DNA from: Absidia repens
Lineage: Eukaryota > Mucoromycota > Mucoromycetes > Mucorales > Cunninghamellaceae
Assembly (NCBI GenBank): GCA_002105175.1
Contig: MCGE01000019.1
Location: 744,001-808,000 of the forward strand
Length of the DNA stretch: 64,000 nt
Reading direction: 5' to 3'
This document shows, piece after piece, positions 28,301 to 38,676 of the stretch (position 1 is the stretch's first letter; each line of letters opens with the position of its first letter). Made by a program: the position numbers and the translations under genes. The notes below the pieces were generated by a model. It did no database searches and was not told the origin of the DNA. It saw only the letters and a list, made by a program, of their open reading frames with translations.

Positions 28301-29309
28301 ATCTCAAATGACTATTTGGCCAACTGACGGGAAGGTTGACGACTTCGATATTAAAAGTAGACATCAAATCATCAGCAATCAAACAATCAAAGTCTTTCGA
28401 CAAATCAGTGACTTGGAAGGAATGCGATATAGTGACATTATTGAAAGTGATCAACATTGGAATAGTTTTACCGTAGCTTTTTGTAGTCTTATTGCCTGGT
28501 AGATATATAGTAGTAGTATAGTTTGAATCAATTTTTATTTTATTTATATCAATAAACTTTTTATCTATAACTGAAACATTGGCTCCGGAATCACAAAGGG
28601 CAAACGCTTGCTTATTCTGTAGAAGAAGTGGAAAAACGTATTTTTTAGTTGAGGGCAAGTTTGTGATCATGTTGTGGCAATAGACTTTTTTATTTTTATT
28701 TTTATTTTTATTTTTACCTTCGATGTTATCGAGCTGAGCTTCGATAGCCAGTGCATTCAAAGAGGCAGTGTAGTTGTCCATCTCCGTGTCGGCAGGGTGG
28801 CTGATATCTAGGGCATTGAGACGAGCATTGCGTGCCGCAAAGTATTCACGACCTTCTTGACACTTGTGGCCAATGGTGTAAGGGACCTTCTTGCAATACC
28901 TGCAAAGTGGAGCGGAGGAAGAGGCAGCAAAGGCAGAGGAAGAAGCGACAGAGGCAGAGGAAGATGCGGTTGGAGCAGATGAAGAGATGGCAGAGGCAGA
29001 TCTAGGGGCATGATCGATGGCACGGCCTTTTCCCTTCTTGTTGCGGTTGAGGCGTTGGAGTTCCCTACAATCCTTGGTGGCATGAGAGGCGTTATCACCA
29101 TGGTGAGAGCAGAAGAGTCCAGTACGCACGGATTTGTCACGTTGGTGGCGTTGGCGGCGACGAGGGCGATGAGAGGAGTCGGAATCAGAATCAGAGTCAA
29201 CATGGTTGAACGAACGTTTTTGAACGTGTAGCTGTGTTGCAATCTTGATGACTTCTTCGGCGGATTGAGGAAGACCATGGGCTTGAGCTTTATTGTAGTG
29301 AGCGGCCAT
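25317..29309 (-). CDS. pol: Pol polyprotein of element C (rest of Gag, PR, RT, RNase H, IN, chromodomain)
   Basis: A 1330-residue open frame. Order: end of capsid, Ser-rich linker, two Cys/His clusters (CSHHG...C and CRYC...GHKC, about 70-150), protease (ALCDSGANVSV, about 238-248), RT (LDLKSAFHRF; active site FIDD), RNase H (ATDASNYGIGAAL, YTDHRALTYI), integrase zinc domain (HEYGHFGAE...CPPCQ), catalytic core (HWAIDLAGPF, IQSDNGTEF, HPRGNGLAERY) and a C-terminal chromodomain (EYEIEAILDH...YKVRWKGY...DQWI). Chromodomains bind modified histone H3 and steer integration to heterochromatin in related elements. The frame's first ATG is artificial: the true N-terminus is the gag frame upstream. Confidence 0.95.
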   Translation of the reverse strand: MAAHYNKAQAHGLPQSAEEVIKIATQLHVQKRSFNHVDSDSDSDSSHRPRRRQRHQRDKSVRTGLFCSHHGDNASHATKDCRELQRLNRNKKGKGRAIDHAPRSASAISSSAPTASSSASVASSSAFAASSSAPLCRYCKKVPYTIGHKCQEGREYFAARNARLNALDISHPADTEMDNYTASLNALAIEAQLDNIEGKNKNKNKNKKVYCHNMITNLPSTKKYVFPLLLQNKQAFALCDSGANVSVIDKKFIDINKIKIDSNYTTTIYLPGNKTTKSYGKTIPMLITFNNVTISHSFQVTDLSKDFDCLIADDLMSTFNIEVVNLPVSWPNSHLRSPKENHNIDNPPTPNDSPAGTATERKDFLNKILPLADENQKIPITSFCTLPTSMVRLDTPDMPTDRTNHRQYPIPVTLQPLVDEAVKQWLADGTIVDAPIDTTWNSPLTLAPKKDEKGFVTGRRPCLDPRHINKHLKDDVYPLPLIKDIFESMHGAAVFTTLDLKSAFHRFQIHPEDQHKTTFTNKGRQYMFQGAPFGLKTLSAKFQRVMNEVFQGLPFVHTFIDDVVVFSDNMESHTKHVAIAITKLTEVNLILNPKKCHWAQTAVFLLGFCVSKDGYDLDPRKVCNVLEWNRPTSGKAMQQFLGIVNYFRNHLAGVATLTSPLDALRNYNQITDKDWTSVHQKHFELIKTQLKRDTLLHFPDLNQPFYVATDASNYGIGAALYQIIHGKERFIGYMARSLSTSERNYSTNKRELLAIVFALKKFHKYLWGNPFTLYTDHRALTYIHTQKIASPMMINWLDTILDYSFTVIHKPGALNIFPDFLSRLATPHKEIPGGNQTPHIQANKHKAQLDPSIENKTTEEDIHLRAIQSMDMNFITPPTTEHSAILQRLHEYGHFGAEAIVKSAHHEGLHWTNMYKQALDIVQKCPPCQKYNIGKRGYNPLRPVHAYLPTDHWAIDLAGPFKVSTQGNTWLLVMVDVCTRFTILRALPDKKADTLIHTLIKVFGDFGYPRIIQSDNGTEFKNKLDTALHKTMGIDRRFSTPYHPRGNGLAERYVQVAKTIINKESQGTRQDWDWYVPNAQLVMNNKISKRLQTPPFSLMFARHMNKPTLTGDPQTNIATLKPMSYEELVKRLEYMADVVFPAIKERTQLVIDSQKEAFDKTHRIVDFPVGSFVVAKIPTRKNKSAPLYDGPFEVMQKTTNGTYVLKDMTGALASRNYVPSELKSVSHDEHNDDEYEIEAILDHKGTPGQRQYKVRWKGYTSEDDQWIKAQDMNAQDEIDIYWKRRQDTDQKEKNNKERNKNINRPTPALKRKRTDIEKDKNTSRGHKRAR

Positions 29310-30184
29310 GACTTGTCCCTAAGTCTTTCATTGAGTGCCTTGAAGCAGATAACAGCTAAGACAGGACCATCATTCCAATTCGCTTGTTGGGAAAGTGTTT
29401 GCAAACGAAGACCAAACTTGGACAATGATTCGGAGTGCTTCATACGTAGCGCAGCAAGGGCGAGGATGGCAGCAGAGGCATCATTCTTGAAAGAGAATTT
29501 TTCCACCAATTTTTTCTTGGCAGCAGACCAGGGCATCGAGACGTTCTTCATATTGTTAGCGTACCAAACGTCGACGTCTTCACCACGCATAGCATAATCA
29601 AGGTAGCGGGACCAATGTAAATCAAGATCGACTTCACCAAGATTCATCACTTTTTCGAAAGCTCTGATAAACTTATCGACCGATGTAAAAGAGGGGAGCT
29701 CACCATTTATCATAGTTTGCCCTTCCACTTGGAATACCGGGATTTCATTTATAAACCTGAAGTGGGGTGCAGAGGAGACAGCAGGAGGAGCAGCAGAGGG
29801 AGCATGGGCTAGAGTACGGTTGATAAGGGCAATCTTGGATTCCAATTCATCCAAAGCCTTTCTTTCATTGACCAAAGAGGGATCATCAGAGTTGGCGGCG
29901 GCATGTAAGACATAGGCCATTGTTTTTTCTTGAGCTTCTTTGACATAGGTGTCATGTAATTCCTTCAACGTGGGCTTAGGTGCATGCTTGGAGGCAGAAA
30001 GACCAGGTGTACCAGCAGTAGGGGTAGGAATGACATCAGGAGAAACAGTAGTGGCAGAGGTGGCATCAACTTCCATGGCTACAGCAGATGAAGGAGTGGC
30101 ATCAATTACAGTGGCGGTAGGATCAACATTGATGGCATCAGCGGAGCTTGAAGGTTGAGCAGTGGAACGGGTAGTAGCAGGCAT
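29310..30184 (-). CDS. gag: Gag N-terminal and capsid region of element C
   Basis: Begins at ATG 30184 with an Ala/Thr/Ser/Pro-rich N-terminus, then a helical segment (ELHDTYVKEAQEKTMAYV) and the capsid domain (FTSVDKFIRAFEKVMNLG, EKFSFKNDASAAILALAAL). After LNERLRDKS the capsid continues in the -1 frame as MAAHYNKAQAHG. A TAG four codons before that ATG limits the shift to a roughly 12-base window near 29307-29320. Because it falls in the middle of capsid it is more likely an inactivating indel or sequence error than programmed frameshifting. Confidence 0.88.
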
Positions 30185-30245
30185 GTTGAGTTTAAAATAG
30201 ATTTTTGTAAAAAGATGAAAATAAAATAATATTCACTTAAAAAAA

Positions 30246-30542
30246 TGTAATATTTGATAAAATAGAAGACGTTATAAAGAAATAAGTGATATAACAGATA
30301 TGGTTTTTATTGAATAAAATGAGGAAGGGTTTTTATAATAAAATGAGAAAAAGAAGGCTGTGCTAGTTGTGGCTGTGGATATAGTCGAAGAATGGTAATA
30401 TGAGGCTATGAGAAGTTGGTTATCTGTAGATATAAGTATATATGCCTAAGTAGTGGATACTCGAGGCTGTGTCTTATACCTGTATAGGAATGACAAGTGT
30501 GATAGTGTGGGAAATGATTAGTGACAGATGACAAATACGACA
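30246..30542 (-). repeat. 5' LTR of element C
   Basis: Followed by ACTTG. The expected tRNA-type TGG primer site is not obvious next to it; the adjacent minus sequence is T-rich then AAGTGAATA. Confidence 0.95.
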
Positions 30543-31712
30543 ACTTGATAATTTGGTGGTTATAAAAAAAACCTTTGTACTAACTTTTATTTGATAATTG
30601 AGTAAAGTATATAAAAACTAAAGAGAAAGAGAAGGATAATAATAAAGAGTGGGGTATTTATACTATTTTTTGTTGGTTTCGTGTGGCAATGACTTTTATA
30701 TATTTTTTTTTGTTGGTTTTGTATTTTATTGTTTTCGTTGCGGGCGGAGATGACGTTCTGTTGATGAAGGTTCATTCATCACTGAGCCCCCACGCAAGCA
30801 CACGATTGATATCAAAGATATCGGCTGCAATGATGTCGGCAGTGTCGACAGGGTAGTTGGTGGCGCTGGTTTCCATAACACGGGTATTTTTGAGTTTATA
30901 TAAAAGTGATGTACCAAATATGTACGGTTTTCTTGAGTTTATATGGGCCGTAACGGTATGAAATTAACCTTTTTGTTAAGTTCAAGTTGTATTTTACACC
31001 AAATAGATAGTGTATAAGAGTTTCCTTGTTCTTGCTTGAACGGATTTGCAGCGAGGACCAAAATTTATTTTTCCCCTGAATCGGAATTTGAAATGTCCTT
31101 TTTTGTTTACTTGACTTGTAGTCTTGAAAAATATAGAGTACCAATTATCCAAATAAATTATTTGATGTAAGTAGAAAGTACCAGATATGTTATTGGTAGT
31201 AAGCAGTGAGCACCAGAACCTTTGTAGATAAAGTCCAACTTGAAATAAAAGAAGTTTTAAAAGAAAACTTGATAAAATAAAATAAAGTAGAAGTATTGAC
31301 CTTAGCTTGGTTCAATAAAAATAAAAAAGAGTATAGCTGACTCTGAAAATAAAATAAATAAAGATTTCTATAGCAAAATAGAAATAACTTGATAACTTGA
31401 TGGTTATAAAAAAACCTTTTGTACTGACTTTTATTTGACTATTGAGAAAAGTATAAAACTGAAAAACTAAAGAGAAAATAATTTGTACCAAAAAGTTGGC
31501 CTTTTTATACTAATTTTTAAGGAGCGGAGTGGGTGGTTCGTCTATGAGTTTTGGGTGGCGGAGAAGGAATGTTGGTTGATGGAGGCGGAGAAATTTGTAT
31601 CGACGAAAGAATAAAAATACTGCGGCGGTCTTTAATCTGTGGTAGCCCATGCCATCAATTGGCCTAAACCAAACAAGTTTGCCAGGTCTAAGCCAGCCTC
31701 AACATTATGTAT

Positions 31713-32945
31713 TGTTGTGGCTGTTTTTAAGTTTTGTTATAAGTGAAATCCAAATATGTTATGGTAAACTTGATGTTTTTGATGTTATTTGTATAGTTTG
31801 GTATCGATAGAATAGTATCTTGCACCAAATGTGTCTTGTATTAAAATAATTTTTCTTCCTAGTGAGAGTCAAGAGCGATTTATTTTTCTCTGGACGGAAT
31901 TTGAAATTTGGTTTCCTGTGGTCCCTGAATTGACTTTTGTTTATAGAGAGAGCACTAGATATGTGTCACACCAAATATGTATTTGATAACGAGAAGTGAG
32001 CTCCAGATATGAGTTTGGATAATAAGTAGTGAGCACCAGAACTTTTGTAGGTAAAGTCCAACTTGAAATAAAAGAAGTTTTTTTTTTTTTTAAAAGAAAA
32101 CTTGATAAAATAAAATAAAGTAAAAGTATTGACCTTGATTGGTTCAATAAAAATAAAAAGTGAGAGTATAACTGACTCTGAAATAAAATAAATAAAGATT
32201 TCTATAGCAAAATAGAAATAACTTGATAACTTGATAATTTGGTGGTTATAAAAAAAACCTTTGTACTGACTATTATTTGTTAAATGAGAAAAGTATATAA
32301 GTGAAATGATTGATATAAATAAAAAGACAAGAGTAAAATAAGTGATACAATTGATATGATTTTTATTTAATTGATAAAATGTCAAGTCTTTTTATAATAA
32401 AATGAAGATATTTGTGGCTGTGGATGGGAGCATGATAACGGTGTATTTGAGACTACGGATAGTTGAGGCTGTGTGCTATCTGATGTGTTGAATGACAAGT
32501 GTGAGAATAAGTGGGGAATTCAGGGGTAAAAAATAGAGTGAAGAGATAAGTCGGATATACAAATGATGATGGCATAGATGCTTTTGATGTAAATATTGCT
32601 AAGCAGGAACCAGGAATACGACAATAAGAAAAACTAAAGAGAAAGAAAAGGATAATAATAAAAAGTGGGGTATTTATACTAATTTTTGTTGGTTTCTTTT
32701 GTTGCTGATGCGTTTTATATTTTTTTTGTTGGTTTTGTTGCTAATGCCTTTTATGTTTTTTTTGTTCTTTTTGTTGCGAGAGTTGATATCGCTTCTTTGT
32801 TGTGGGATCATTCATCACTTAGACCCCATCCAAGCACTTGGTTGATATTAAAAATATCGGCGGCAATGGTATCGGCGGTGGTAACCGGAAAGTGGCGACA
32901 TTGGCGGCATTGGTGGCAGTGGTGGCAGTGGTGGTTTCCATAACA
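31713..32945 (-). repeat. 3' LTR (E-type) of truncated element F, with a nested solo LTR
   Basis: Own pieces are 31713-32301 and 32624-32945. It ends CCATAACA next to a G-rich polypurine tract (minus GAGGGGGGGCA). Minus-strand LTR codons encode IAADIFNINQVLGWGLSDE-stop (stop at 32808-32810). Confidence 0.85.
32302..32623 (-). repeat. solo LTR (element C relative)
   Basis: 322 bp, TGAAATG...AATACGACA, flanked by ATAAG (32297-32301 and 32624-32628). It resembles the C LTR in its end and TATA region. Confidence 0.88.
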
Positions 32946-33053
32946 TGCCCCCCCTCGGGCCAAGTTGATCCTCCAGCGAGATTCTTGGTCCAGGGGTCGA
33001 CCATTTCCAGCTTCTTAAGGATAGCACACACTTGTCGTCGGCCGGCCTTTTGA
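32808..33053 (-). pseudogene. ORF3 remnant fused to integrase by deletion, element F
   Basis: The conserved VCAILKKLEMVDPWTKN segment, the PPT-encoded PEGGH and the LTR tail are recognisable. Upstream, the frame joins integrase codons (KALKYQ) at about 33053, so the integrase C-terminus and ORF3 N-terminus were removed by one internal deletion. A frame change in the His/Cys-coding repeat separates the two halves. Confidence 0.75.
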
Positions 33054-33546
33054 TATTTTAATGCTTTTGCTTCCACCCATTTGGTGAGATAGTCGATTGC
33101 TGCGACAATGTATCTATATCCATTTTTAGATGTCGGTACATGTTTCACATCAATTGCCCATTGATGAAAAGGTTTAGATTTGACCGGGATAGGGTTTAGA
33201 AATTCATTCAGGGGCTTTGGACCAGTGGTTTGGCAACGTTGACATTTTTTAACATAACTTTGTACGTCCTTTGCCATTGCTGGCCAATAATACTTGTTAG
33301 TTATCTTGAATAATGTATTGTGATATCCCATATGTCCTCCTAATGGATGTTGGTGATTCATATGCATTACTTCAGTAGCTTCTTCTTGAGTCAAAACTTG
33401 CCGTTGTAGAAAAATAACTTTTCTTCTTGTAAAATATATTTACTTGCGTGATGTGCCAAATAGTTCTTGTCTTTCTTTGTAGCGCTTTGTGGTACCTTTA
33501 ATGTGGTTAAGTATTCTTTTAGTAATGTGATTCTGTTTTCTTCCAT
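33054..33546 (-). pseudogene. integrase remnant, element F
   Basis: Starts at ATG 33546 after an A-rich spacer. The zinc domain (NHQHPLGGHMG...CQRC) and first catalytic Asp (WAIDVKHV) are present. A frameshift lies near 33400-33420 and the core is cut off at the deletion point. Confidence 0.82.
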
Positions 33547-33735
33547 GATTGTTGTATTCTGCTTTGTTGTTTAATTTGTGTGTCGGATTTTGAATGTGCC
33601 CCCCTTTTTTTTTCAGCACCAAATATATTTTTGAAAATTTTTTTTTTTTTTTTTTTTTTCAGCACCAAATATATGTATATATATTTTTCTTTAGCACTAA
33701 TTATATGTTATTGGATATATGTTTATGTGATCTTA
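33547..33735 (-). other. RNase H-integrase spacer, element F
   Basis: On the sense strand it has poly(A) tracts of about 9 and 22 and at least two TTTGGTGCTGA motifs, paralleling element B. Confidence 0.7.
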
Positions 33736-34190
33736 GTAGCCAAGTCTACTCATAAAATCAACAGCTTGATGTAATTTGCCAGACTTGTATTTTAATATAA
33801 AGTTGAAATCGGTTAGGTATTGTACCCATCTTGCCACTATGCCAGTGATTTTCGGAGATTCAATGATCCATTTCAGGGGTTGATGATCTGTTATTACAGT
33901 AAATTTGTGTCCCAATAAATAAGGTCGTAATTGTTGTACAGCGAATACCAATGCGAGGCACTCCAGTTTGCTTGCTCCATAATTCTTTTCTGCCGGTCGT
34001 AGTCCTCTACTAGTAAAAATAATAGGGTGTTCCTTGCCATCGTCGTCATGTTGACACAATATAGCGCCTATTCCTAATTTACTTCCATCGCAGTGTACGA
34101 AAAATTCTTTTTCAAAGTTCGGTCTTTTCAAGATAGGGGCGGTAGTAAGCATTTCTTTTAATTTTTCAAAAGCTTCGGTTTCTTCTTTCT
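33736..34190 (-). pseudogene. RNase H remnant, element F
   Basis: HCDGSKLGIGAILCQ, LECLALVFAVQQ, ITDHQPLKW and the terminal SRLGY stop are intact. Upstream RT is missing: the frame ends abruptly at a junction with plus-strand chromovirus sequence. Confidence 0.85.
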
Positions 34191-34194
34191 GCTT

Positions 34195-34893
34195 TTGTTT
34201 GATTATGTATAACAATGTAAAACACTCTACCACTCAATTTTCGCCGTTCGAAGTCATACTTGGATACAGTCCCACACTCTCTATACATTTGAATCCCGCC
34301 AACGTCAACCAAACCACTGCTGATCAACGAGCTCATCAAATTCAATCCACACATGAGGAAGTAAAATTCAACATTGCAATGGCGAATGAAGATCATGAAA
34401 ACTATTACAACAAAAAAGTCATAGTACCTCCAAAATTTGTACCTGGTGATCAAGTCTGGCTATCCTCTAAAAATATCCAAAGCAAGCGGACTTCCAAGAA
34501 ATTTGACCACCGTAGACTTGGCCCCTTCAAGATATTGGAATCAGTTGGTACCCGTTCTTATCGTCTGGACCTTCCCCCAACTATGAAAATACACCCTGTC
34601 TTCCATGTGAATCTCTTGGAAAAATATATTGCTGATGAAATCCCCGGCAGAAATCCAGTTCCCCAACCACCTATGATTGTTGACGACCATGAAGAATATG
34701 AAGTAGACTTCATAGTGGATTCCCGCCTGTATCGCCGCCAACTACAATACTTGGTCCATTGGAAGGGCTATACAACCATGGATCGCACTTGGGAACCCCT
34801 TAGCCATCTTAGTCATTGTTCGGATCGTATTCAAGAATTCCATCGTACTCATCCCGATCGTCCTGCCTCGGCTCGCGGAGCTCGCCTCTGTAG
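34195..34893 (+). pseudogene. chromovirus integrase C-terminus with chromodomain (fragment)
   Basis: The only plus-strand Gypsy coding sequence in the stack. It encodes the end of an integrase (STTQFSPFEVILGYSP, GDQVWLSSKNI, GPFKILE, HPVFHVNLL) and a chromodomain (EYEVDFIVDSR...YLVHWKGY...TWEPLSHL). Its N-terminal two thirds are absent and no LTR of its own is adjacent; it is sandwiched between the F RNase H and a truncated LTR. It is distinct from element C, so it comes from a second chromovirus family. Confidence 0.88.
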
Positions 34894-35397
34894 TAAGTAG
34901 TGAGCACCAGAACTTTTGTAGATAAAGTCCAACTTGAAATAAAAGAAGCTTTAAAAAGAAAACTTGATAAAATAAAATAAAGTAGAAGTATTGACCTTAG
35001 CTGGTTCAATAAAAAATAAAAAAAGAGTATAGCTGACTCTGAAAATAAAATAAATAAAGATTTCTATAGCAAAATAGAAATGACTTGATAACTTGATGTT
35101 TTTATAAAAAAACTTTAGAGTAAACTTTTATTTGACTATTGAGAAAAGTAAAAACTGAAAAACTAAAGAGAAAATAATTTGTAACAAAAAGTTGGCCCTT
35201 TTATACTAATTTTTAAGGAGCGGAGTGGGTGGTTCGTCTATGAGTTTGAGGTGGCGGAGTAAGATGTTGGTTGAGGAAGGCGGAGAATTTGGTATCGACG
35301 AAAGAATAAAAATACTGCGGCGGCTTATTCTGTGGTGGCCCATGCCATCAATTCTTGTAAGCCAAACAAATTGGCCAAGTCCAGTTCGGTCTCAACA
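34894..35397 (-). repeat. truncated LTR (B-type)
   Basis: Begins mid-LTR at the TAGTAAGTAGTGAGCACC motif and ends GTCTCAACA. The minus-strand tail is ELDLANLFGLQELMAWATTE-stop. Confidence 0.8.
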
Positions 35398-35435
35398 CGG
35401 GTATTTTTGAGTTAATATAAAAGTAATGCACCAAA

Positions 35436-35442
35436 TACAGTA
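35436..35442. other. candidate Tc1/mariner excision footprint (TACAGTA)
   Basis: ccaaa[TACAGTA]tgtac compared with ccaaa[TA]tgtac in other B-type LTRs (for example about 19268-19277). Confidence 0.6.
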
Positions 35443-35447
35443 TGTAC

Positions 35448-36362
35448 TGTTACGGCTATTTTTGAGTTAATAAAATAAAAGTGTGTACCAAATATATGTG
35501 GTTTGTTAAGTTTATATGAACCGCAACGAGGAGAAGTTAACCTTTTTTGTTGAGTTTCAGTTATATTTTACACCAAATGGGTAGTGTATAAGTGTTTGCT
35601 AGTTGTTGCTTGAATGGATTTGCAGTAGTTTGGTAGTGAGGATCAAAAAATGTTTTCCCCTGAATCGGAATTTGAAATGTACTTTTTTGTTTACTTGACT
35701 TGTAGTCTTGAAAAATAGAGAGCACCAAATATTTTATTTGATATAAGTAAAAAGTACCAGATATGTTATTGGTAGTAAGTAGTGAGCACCAGAACTTTTA
35801 TAGATAAAGTCCAACTTGAAAGAAGTTTATAAGAAATAAACTTGGAAAAAAATAAATAAAAAATATTGACCAGTAGGGTTCAATATGGTAAATCAATAGT
35901 GTATATACGAAGATATATAGCACTGTCAAACAAAATAAAAGTACTAAGACTTGAGATTGGTTTTAAAAAAAACCTTTTATTGAGAGAATTTAAAAATAAA
36001 AATTAACTGAAGAAAAAGAATACAAATAGGAATTTCTTCCTATTTATACCTTTTCTTTAAACAACTGGGAATGAATTCCCAGTTAAAAACAATAAGAAAA
36101 AACTAATAAAACGACAAAAAAAAGAACGAAAAAGAAGTTAAAAAAATGGATAAAGAAAGAAGCTAAATAAAAGCTAAAAAAAGATGAAAAAAGAATAAAA
36201 AAAAGGTCGCCAAAAAGCAACGAAAAGGGATCAAGAAACAAAAAAAAAAAAGGGTGACCGAAAAAAAGTCACTTGCATTTAAACTAAATATTTCAGTTTT
36301 GTGCCCAGTTGAGCAGTCCATCGAGATTGAATAATATTTCCAAATTGAAGTCATCACTGACA
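35448..36362 (-). repeat. solo LTR (D-type)
   Basis: TGTTACGGC...TCACTGACA, 915 bp. It lies about 50 bp into a B-type LTR fragment (35398-35447). The minus-strand tail is DDFNLEILFNLDGLLNWAQN-stop. No clean duplication (GTAC before, GTAG after). Confidence 0.8.
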
Positions 36363-37183
36363 GTAGACTTGATGTTTTTGATGTTATTTGTATAGTTTAG
36401 TATAGATAGAATAGTATCTTGCACCAAATGTGTCTTGTAATAAATTAATTTTTCTTCCTAGTGGAATGGCTTTTCTTAGTGAGAGTCAAGAGCGATTTAT
36501 TTTTCTCTGGACGGAATTTGAAATTTGGTTTTCTGTGGTCCCTGAATTGACTTTTGTTTATAGAGAGAGCACCAGATATGTATCACACCAAATATGATTT
36601 TTGATAATGAGTAGTGAATTCTATATATGAATTTGGATAGTAAGTAGTGAGCACCAGAACTTTTATAGATAAGTCCAACTTGAAATAAAAGAAGTTTTAT
36701 AAAGAAAACTTGATAAAATAAAATAAAGTAAAAGTATTGACCTTAGCTGGTTCAATAAAAATAAAAAGTGAGAGTATAACTGACTCTGAAATAAAATAAA
36801 GTGGATTTCTATAGCAAAATAGAAATGGAATAACTTGATAATTTGGTGGTTAAAAAAAAAACCTTTTGTACTGAACTTTTATTTGTTAAATGAGAAAAGT
36901 GTGAAAAAAAAACTAAAGAGAAAGAAAAGTGAAATAATAAAAAGTGGGGTATTTATACTAAAAATTTGATATCTATAGAGATGTTGAGATGGTTTGTTTT
37001 TGTGTTTTTATTCTATGAGGGAGTTTCTATTTTTTTTTGAGTTATGTAAATGTATTTTCTATATTTTTTTTTTTTGTATTTCCATTGAGCTAATTTCTAT
37101 TCATAGCCCAGTCCATCAGTTGGTTGAAACCAAAGATGTCCGCAGCAATTTGTCCAGCAGTGTCCTCAATGGCGGACCCAACA
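36363..37183 (-). repeat. 3' LTR (E-type, 5'-truncated) of element G
   Basis: Starts inside the E-type LTR (GTAGACTTGATG) and ends GGACCCAACA beside the G purine tract. It carries the end of the G ORF3. Confidence 0.8.
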
Positions 37184-37545
37184 CGCGCCTCCCCAGAGGA
37201 AACTGTTCCCACAGTGTTCGGCTTCGTCCAGGGGTCTACCGCTTCCAATTTCTTCAGGATAGCCGTGAGGCTACGCTTATCACCTTTTTTTGTCAGGAGT
37301 GCGAATACCATCTCCTTACGCTTCGTGGCATATAGTTCTTGTTCCAATACGCTAAAGGGTTGAGCTTACCCTAATTGCACCAAGTTCAAAAGACTAGGGA
37401 TTAGTAGGGTATCAACAATGTTTTGCTTCTTATAATAGTGTTGTCTTTCCAAGAAAGTTTCATCGGCATAACTAGTGTACGCTTGGTTGGCTTGTTTTTG
37501 ATAATAGTTGTAGTTTTCAGTGAAAAGAGTCCAGTTAGCGTCCAT
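37090..37545 (-). pseudogene. ORF3 of element G, one in-frame stop
   Basis: A single frame of 151 codons from ATG 37545, interrupted by one TAA after NLVQLG. It is close to the A copy: WTLF at 5-8, FLERQHYYKKQNIVDT (about 32-47), LIPSLLNLV, a GDKR...LKKLEAVDPWTK segment, the PPT region SSGEAR, and the LTR-encoded IAADIFGFNQLMDWAMNRN. The A/G similarity gives the best independent support that ORF3 is a real protein. Confidence 0.85.
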
Positions 37546-37644
37546 GATAATAATGAGTTTTTAAGAATAAGATTCAATAAGTAAAGATATAAATTATTTT
37601 TTTTCTTGTTTTTTCCTTGTCCCTTTTTATAACACTTTTTTTTT
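37546..37644 (-). other. A-rich spacer between integrase and ORF3 (element G)
   Basis: The sense strand contains several A runs (for example about 37595-37602 and 37628-37637), in the same position as in A, B and I. Confidence 0.6.
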
Positions 37645-38676
37645 TCAGTAAAGGTGTGTACTCCAAGATTTCATTAATTGATCATTATAGAATACATCAG
37701 GGATGTGGTATAGTTTTAACCGGTTTCCATGCATGACTTTTAATTGAGGATTGTCGGTTTTGTGTTCCTTTATGGTGTATACGCCTTTCTTGTGTACTTG
37801 ATGAATAATATACAAACCTTCCCAGTTGTCTGATATCTTTCCAGTCCATGAGTTAGGTTTAATGCCTGTAAATAATGTAACTATGTCACCCAAATTAAAT
37901 GGTGGTTTCCATTGTCGTTGTACGACCATTACTTTCTTGTCAACAGCTTTCTTTTGGTTTTCTTGTGATTTCTTAATCATTTCTGCAGCGTCTTCTCGTA
38001 TCTTTTCCAAAATAAGCATTTCTTTTTTTGAACGCGAGATTCATTGATTTTGAAATGAAGCTGAATTTATTTTTAACGGTTTGTCGATCATGTTGTCGTA
38101 AGGTGTTCGTGGTTCTATGCCATATGTAAGGTAAAACGGAGAGTATCCTGTTGATGACTGTTTTATCGTTCGGTATGCAAACAACGCAGCTGGTAAATAT
38201 TCATCCCATACTGGTTTTTCTTTTGTTGTAATTTTCTTCAAAATCGATCCAAGTGTCGAATTTAGTCGTTCTATTAGTCCATTTGCTTGTGAATTTCCAA
38301 CTGTAATGGTTTTATGGTGTATGTTGTAATGAAAACAAACTGATTTGATCAGTTTACTCACCATAGGTTTCCATTATCGGTGATTAAAATGTGCATTGTA
38401 CCAAAATCGGGTTATCATGTCGTAAATAAATAATGCAATTTCCGCTGTCGTTTGATATTTTAATGCTTTTGCTTCCACCCATTTGGTGAGATAGTCGATT
38501 GCTGCGACAATGTATCTATATCCATTTTTAGATGTCGGTACATGTTTCACATCAATTGCCCATTGATGAAAAGGTTTAGATTTGACCGGAATAGGGTTTA
38601 AAAATTCATTCAGGGGCTTTGGACCAGTAGTTTGGCAACGTTGACATTTTTTAACATACTTTTGCACGTCCTTTGC
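37645..38676 (-). pseudogene. integrase of element G, frameshifted and 5'-truncated
   Basis: Open segments 37645-38019, 38041-38364 and 38374-38667 cover the zinc-domain end (CQRC), catalytic core (WAIDVKHV, SQANGLIERL) and C-terminal GDIVTLFTGIKPNSW region. There are two frame breaks (about 38030 and 38370), and the N-terminus is cut at 38676 by a solo LTR. Confidence 0.87.

Larger units (their letters stand above)
24853..30542 (-). mobile_element. chromodomain Ty3/Gypsy element C (chromovirus)
   Basis: 5.7 kb with identical 297-bp LTRs (24853-25149 and 30246-30542) and a 5-bp target duplication ACTTG (24848-24852; 30543-30547). Coding strand is minus. Gag and pol are near-intact except for one frameshift in the capsid region. 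It is unrelated in LTR sequence, duplication length and ORF layout to the A/B family; it has no ORF3. Target is the middle of an E-type LTR, not its end. Confidence 0.95.
23515..30880 (-). repeat. solo LTR (E-type) hosting an A-type LTR and element C
   Basis: Own pieces are 23515-23519, 24344-24852 and 30543-30880. CGGG lies at 23511-23514 and 30881-30884. The minus-strand tail IAADIFDINRVLAWGLSDE-stop is encoded at about 30774-30850. Confidence 0.85.
23506..31704 (-). repeat. solo LTR (B-type) expanded by nested insertions
   Basis: Own sequence is 23506-23514 and 30885-31704; everything between is later insertions. TTAT flanks it at 23502-23505 and 31705-31708. The minus-strand tail is GLDLANLFGLGQLMAWATTD-stop. 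Confidence 0.85.

Noticed and set aside
29010..29231. Plus-strand ORF opposite element C gag
   Set aside because: Shadow frame of Gag-Pol.
30200..30260. Self-priming site for element C (TCACTTA match between LTR and sequence next to the LTR)
   Set aside because: Only a 7-base match in AT-rich DNA and the transcript start is unknown; not enough to claim Tf1-like self-priming.
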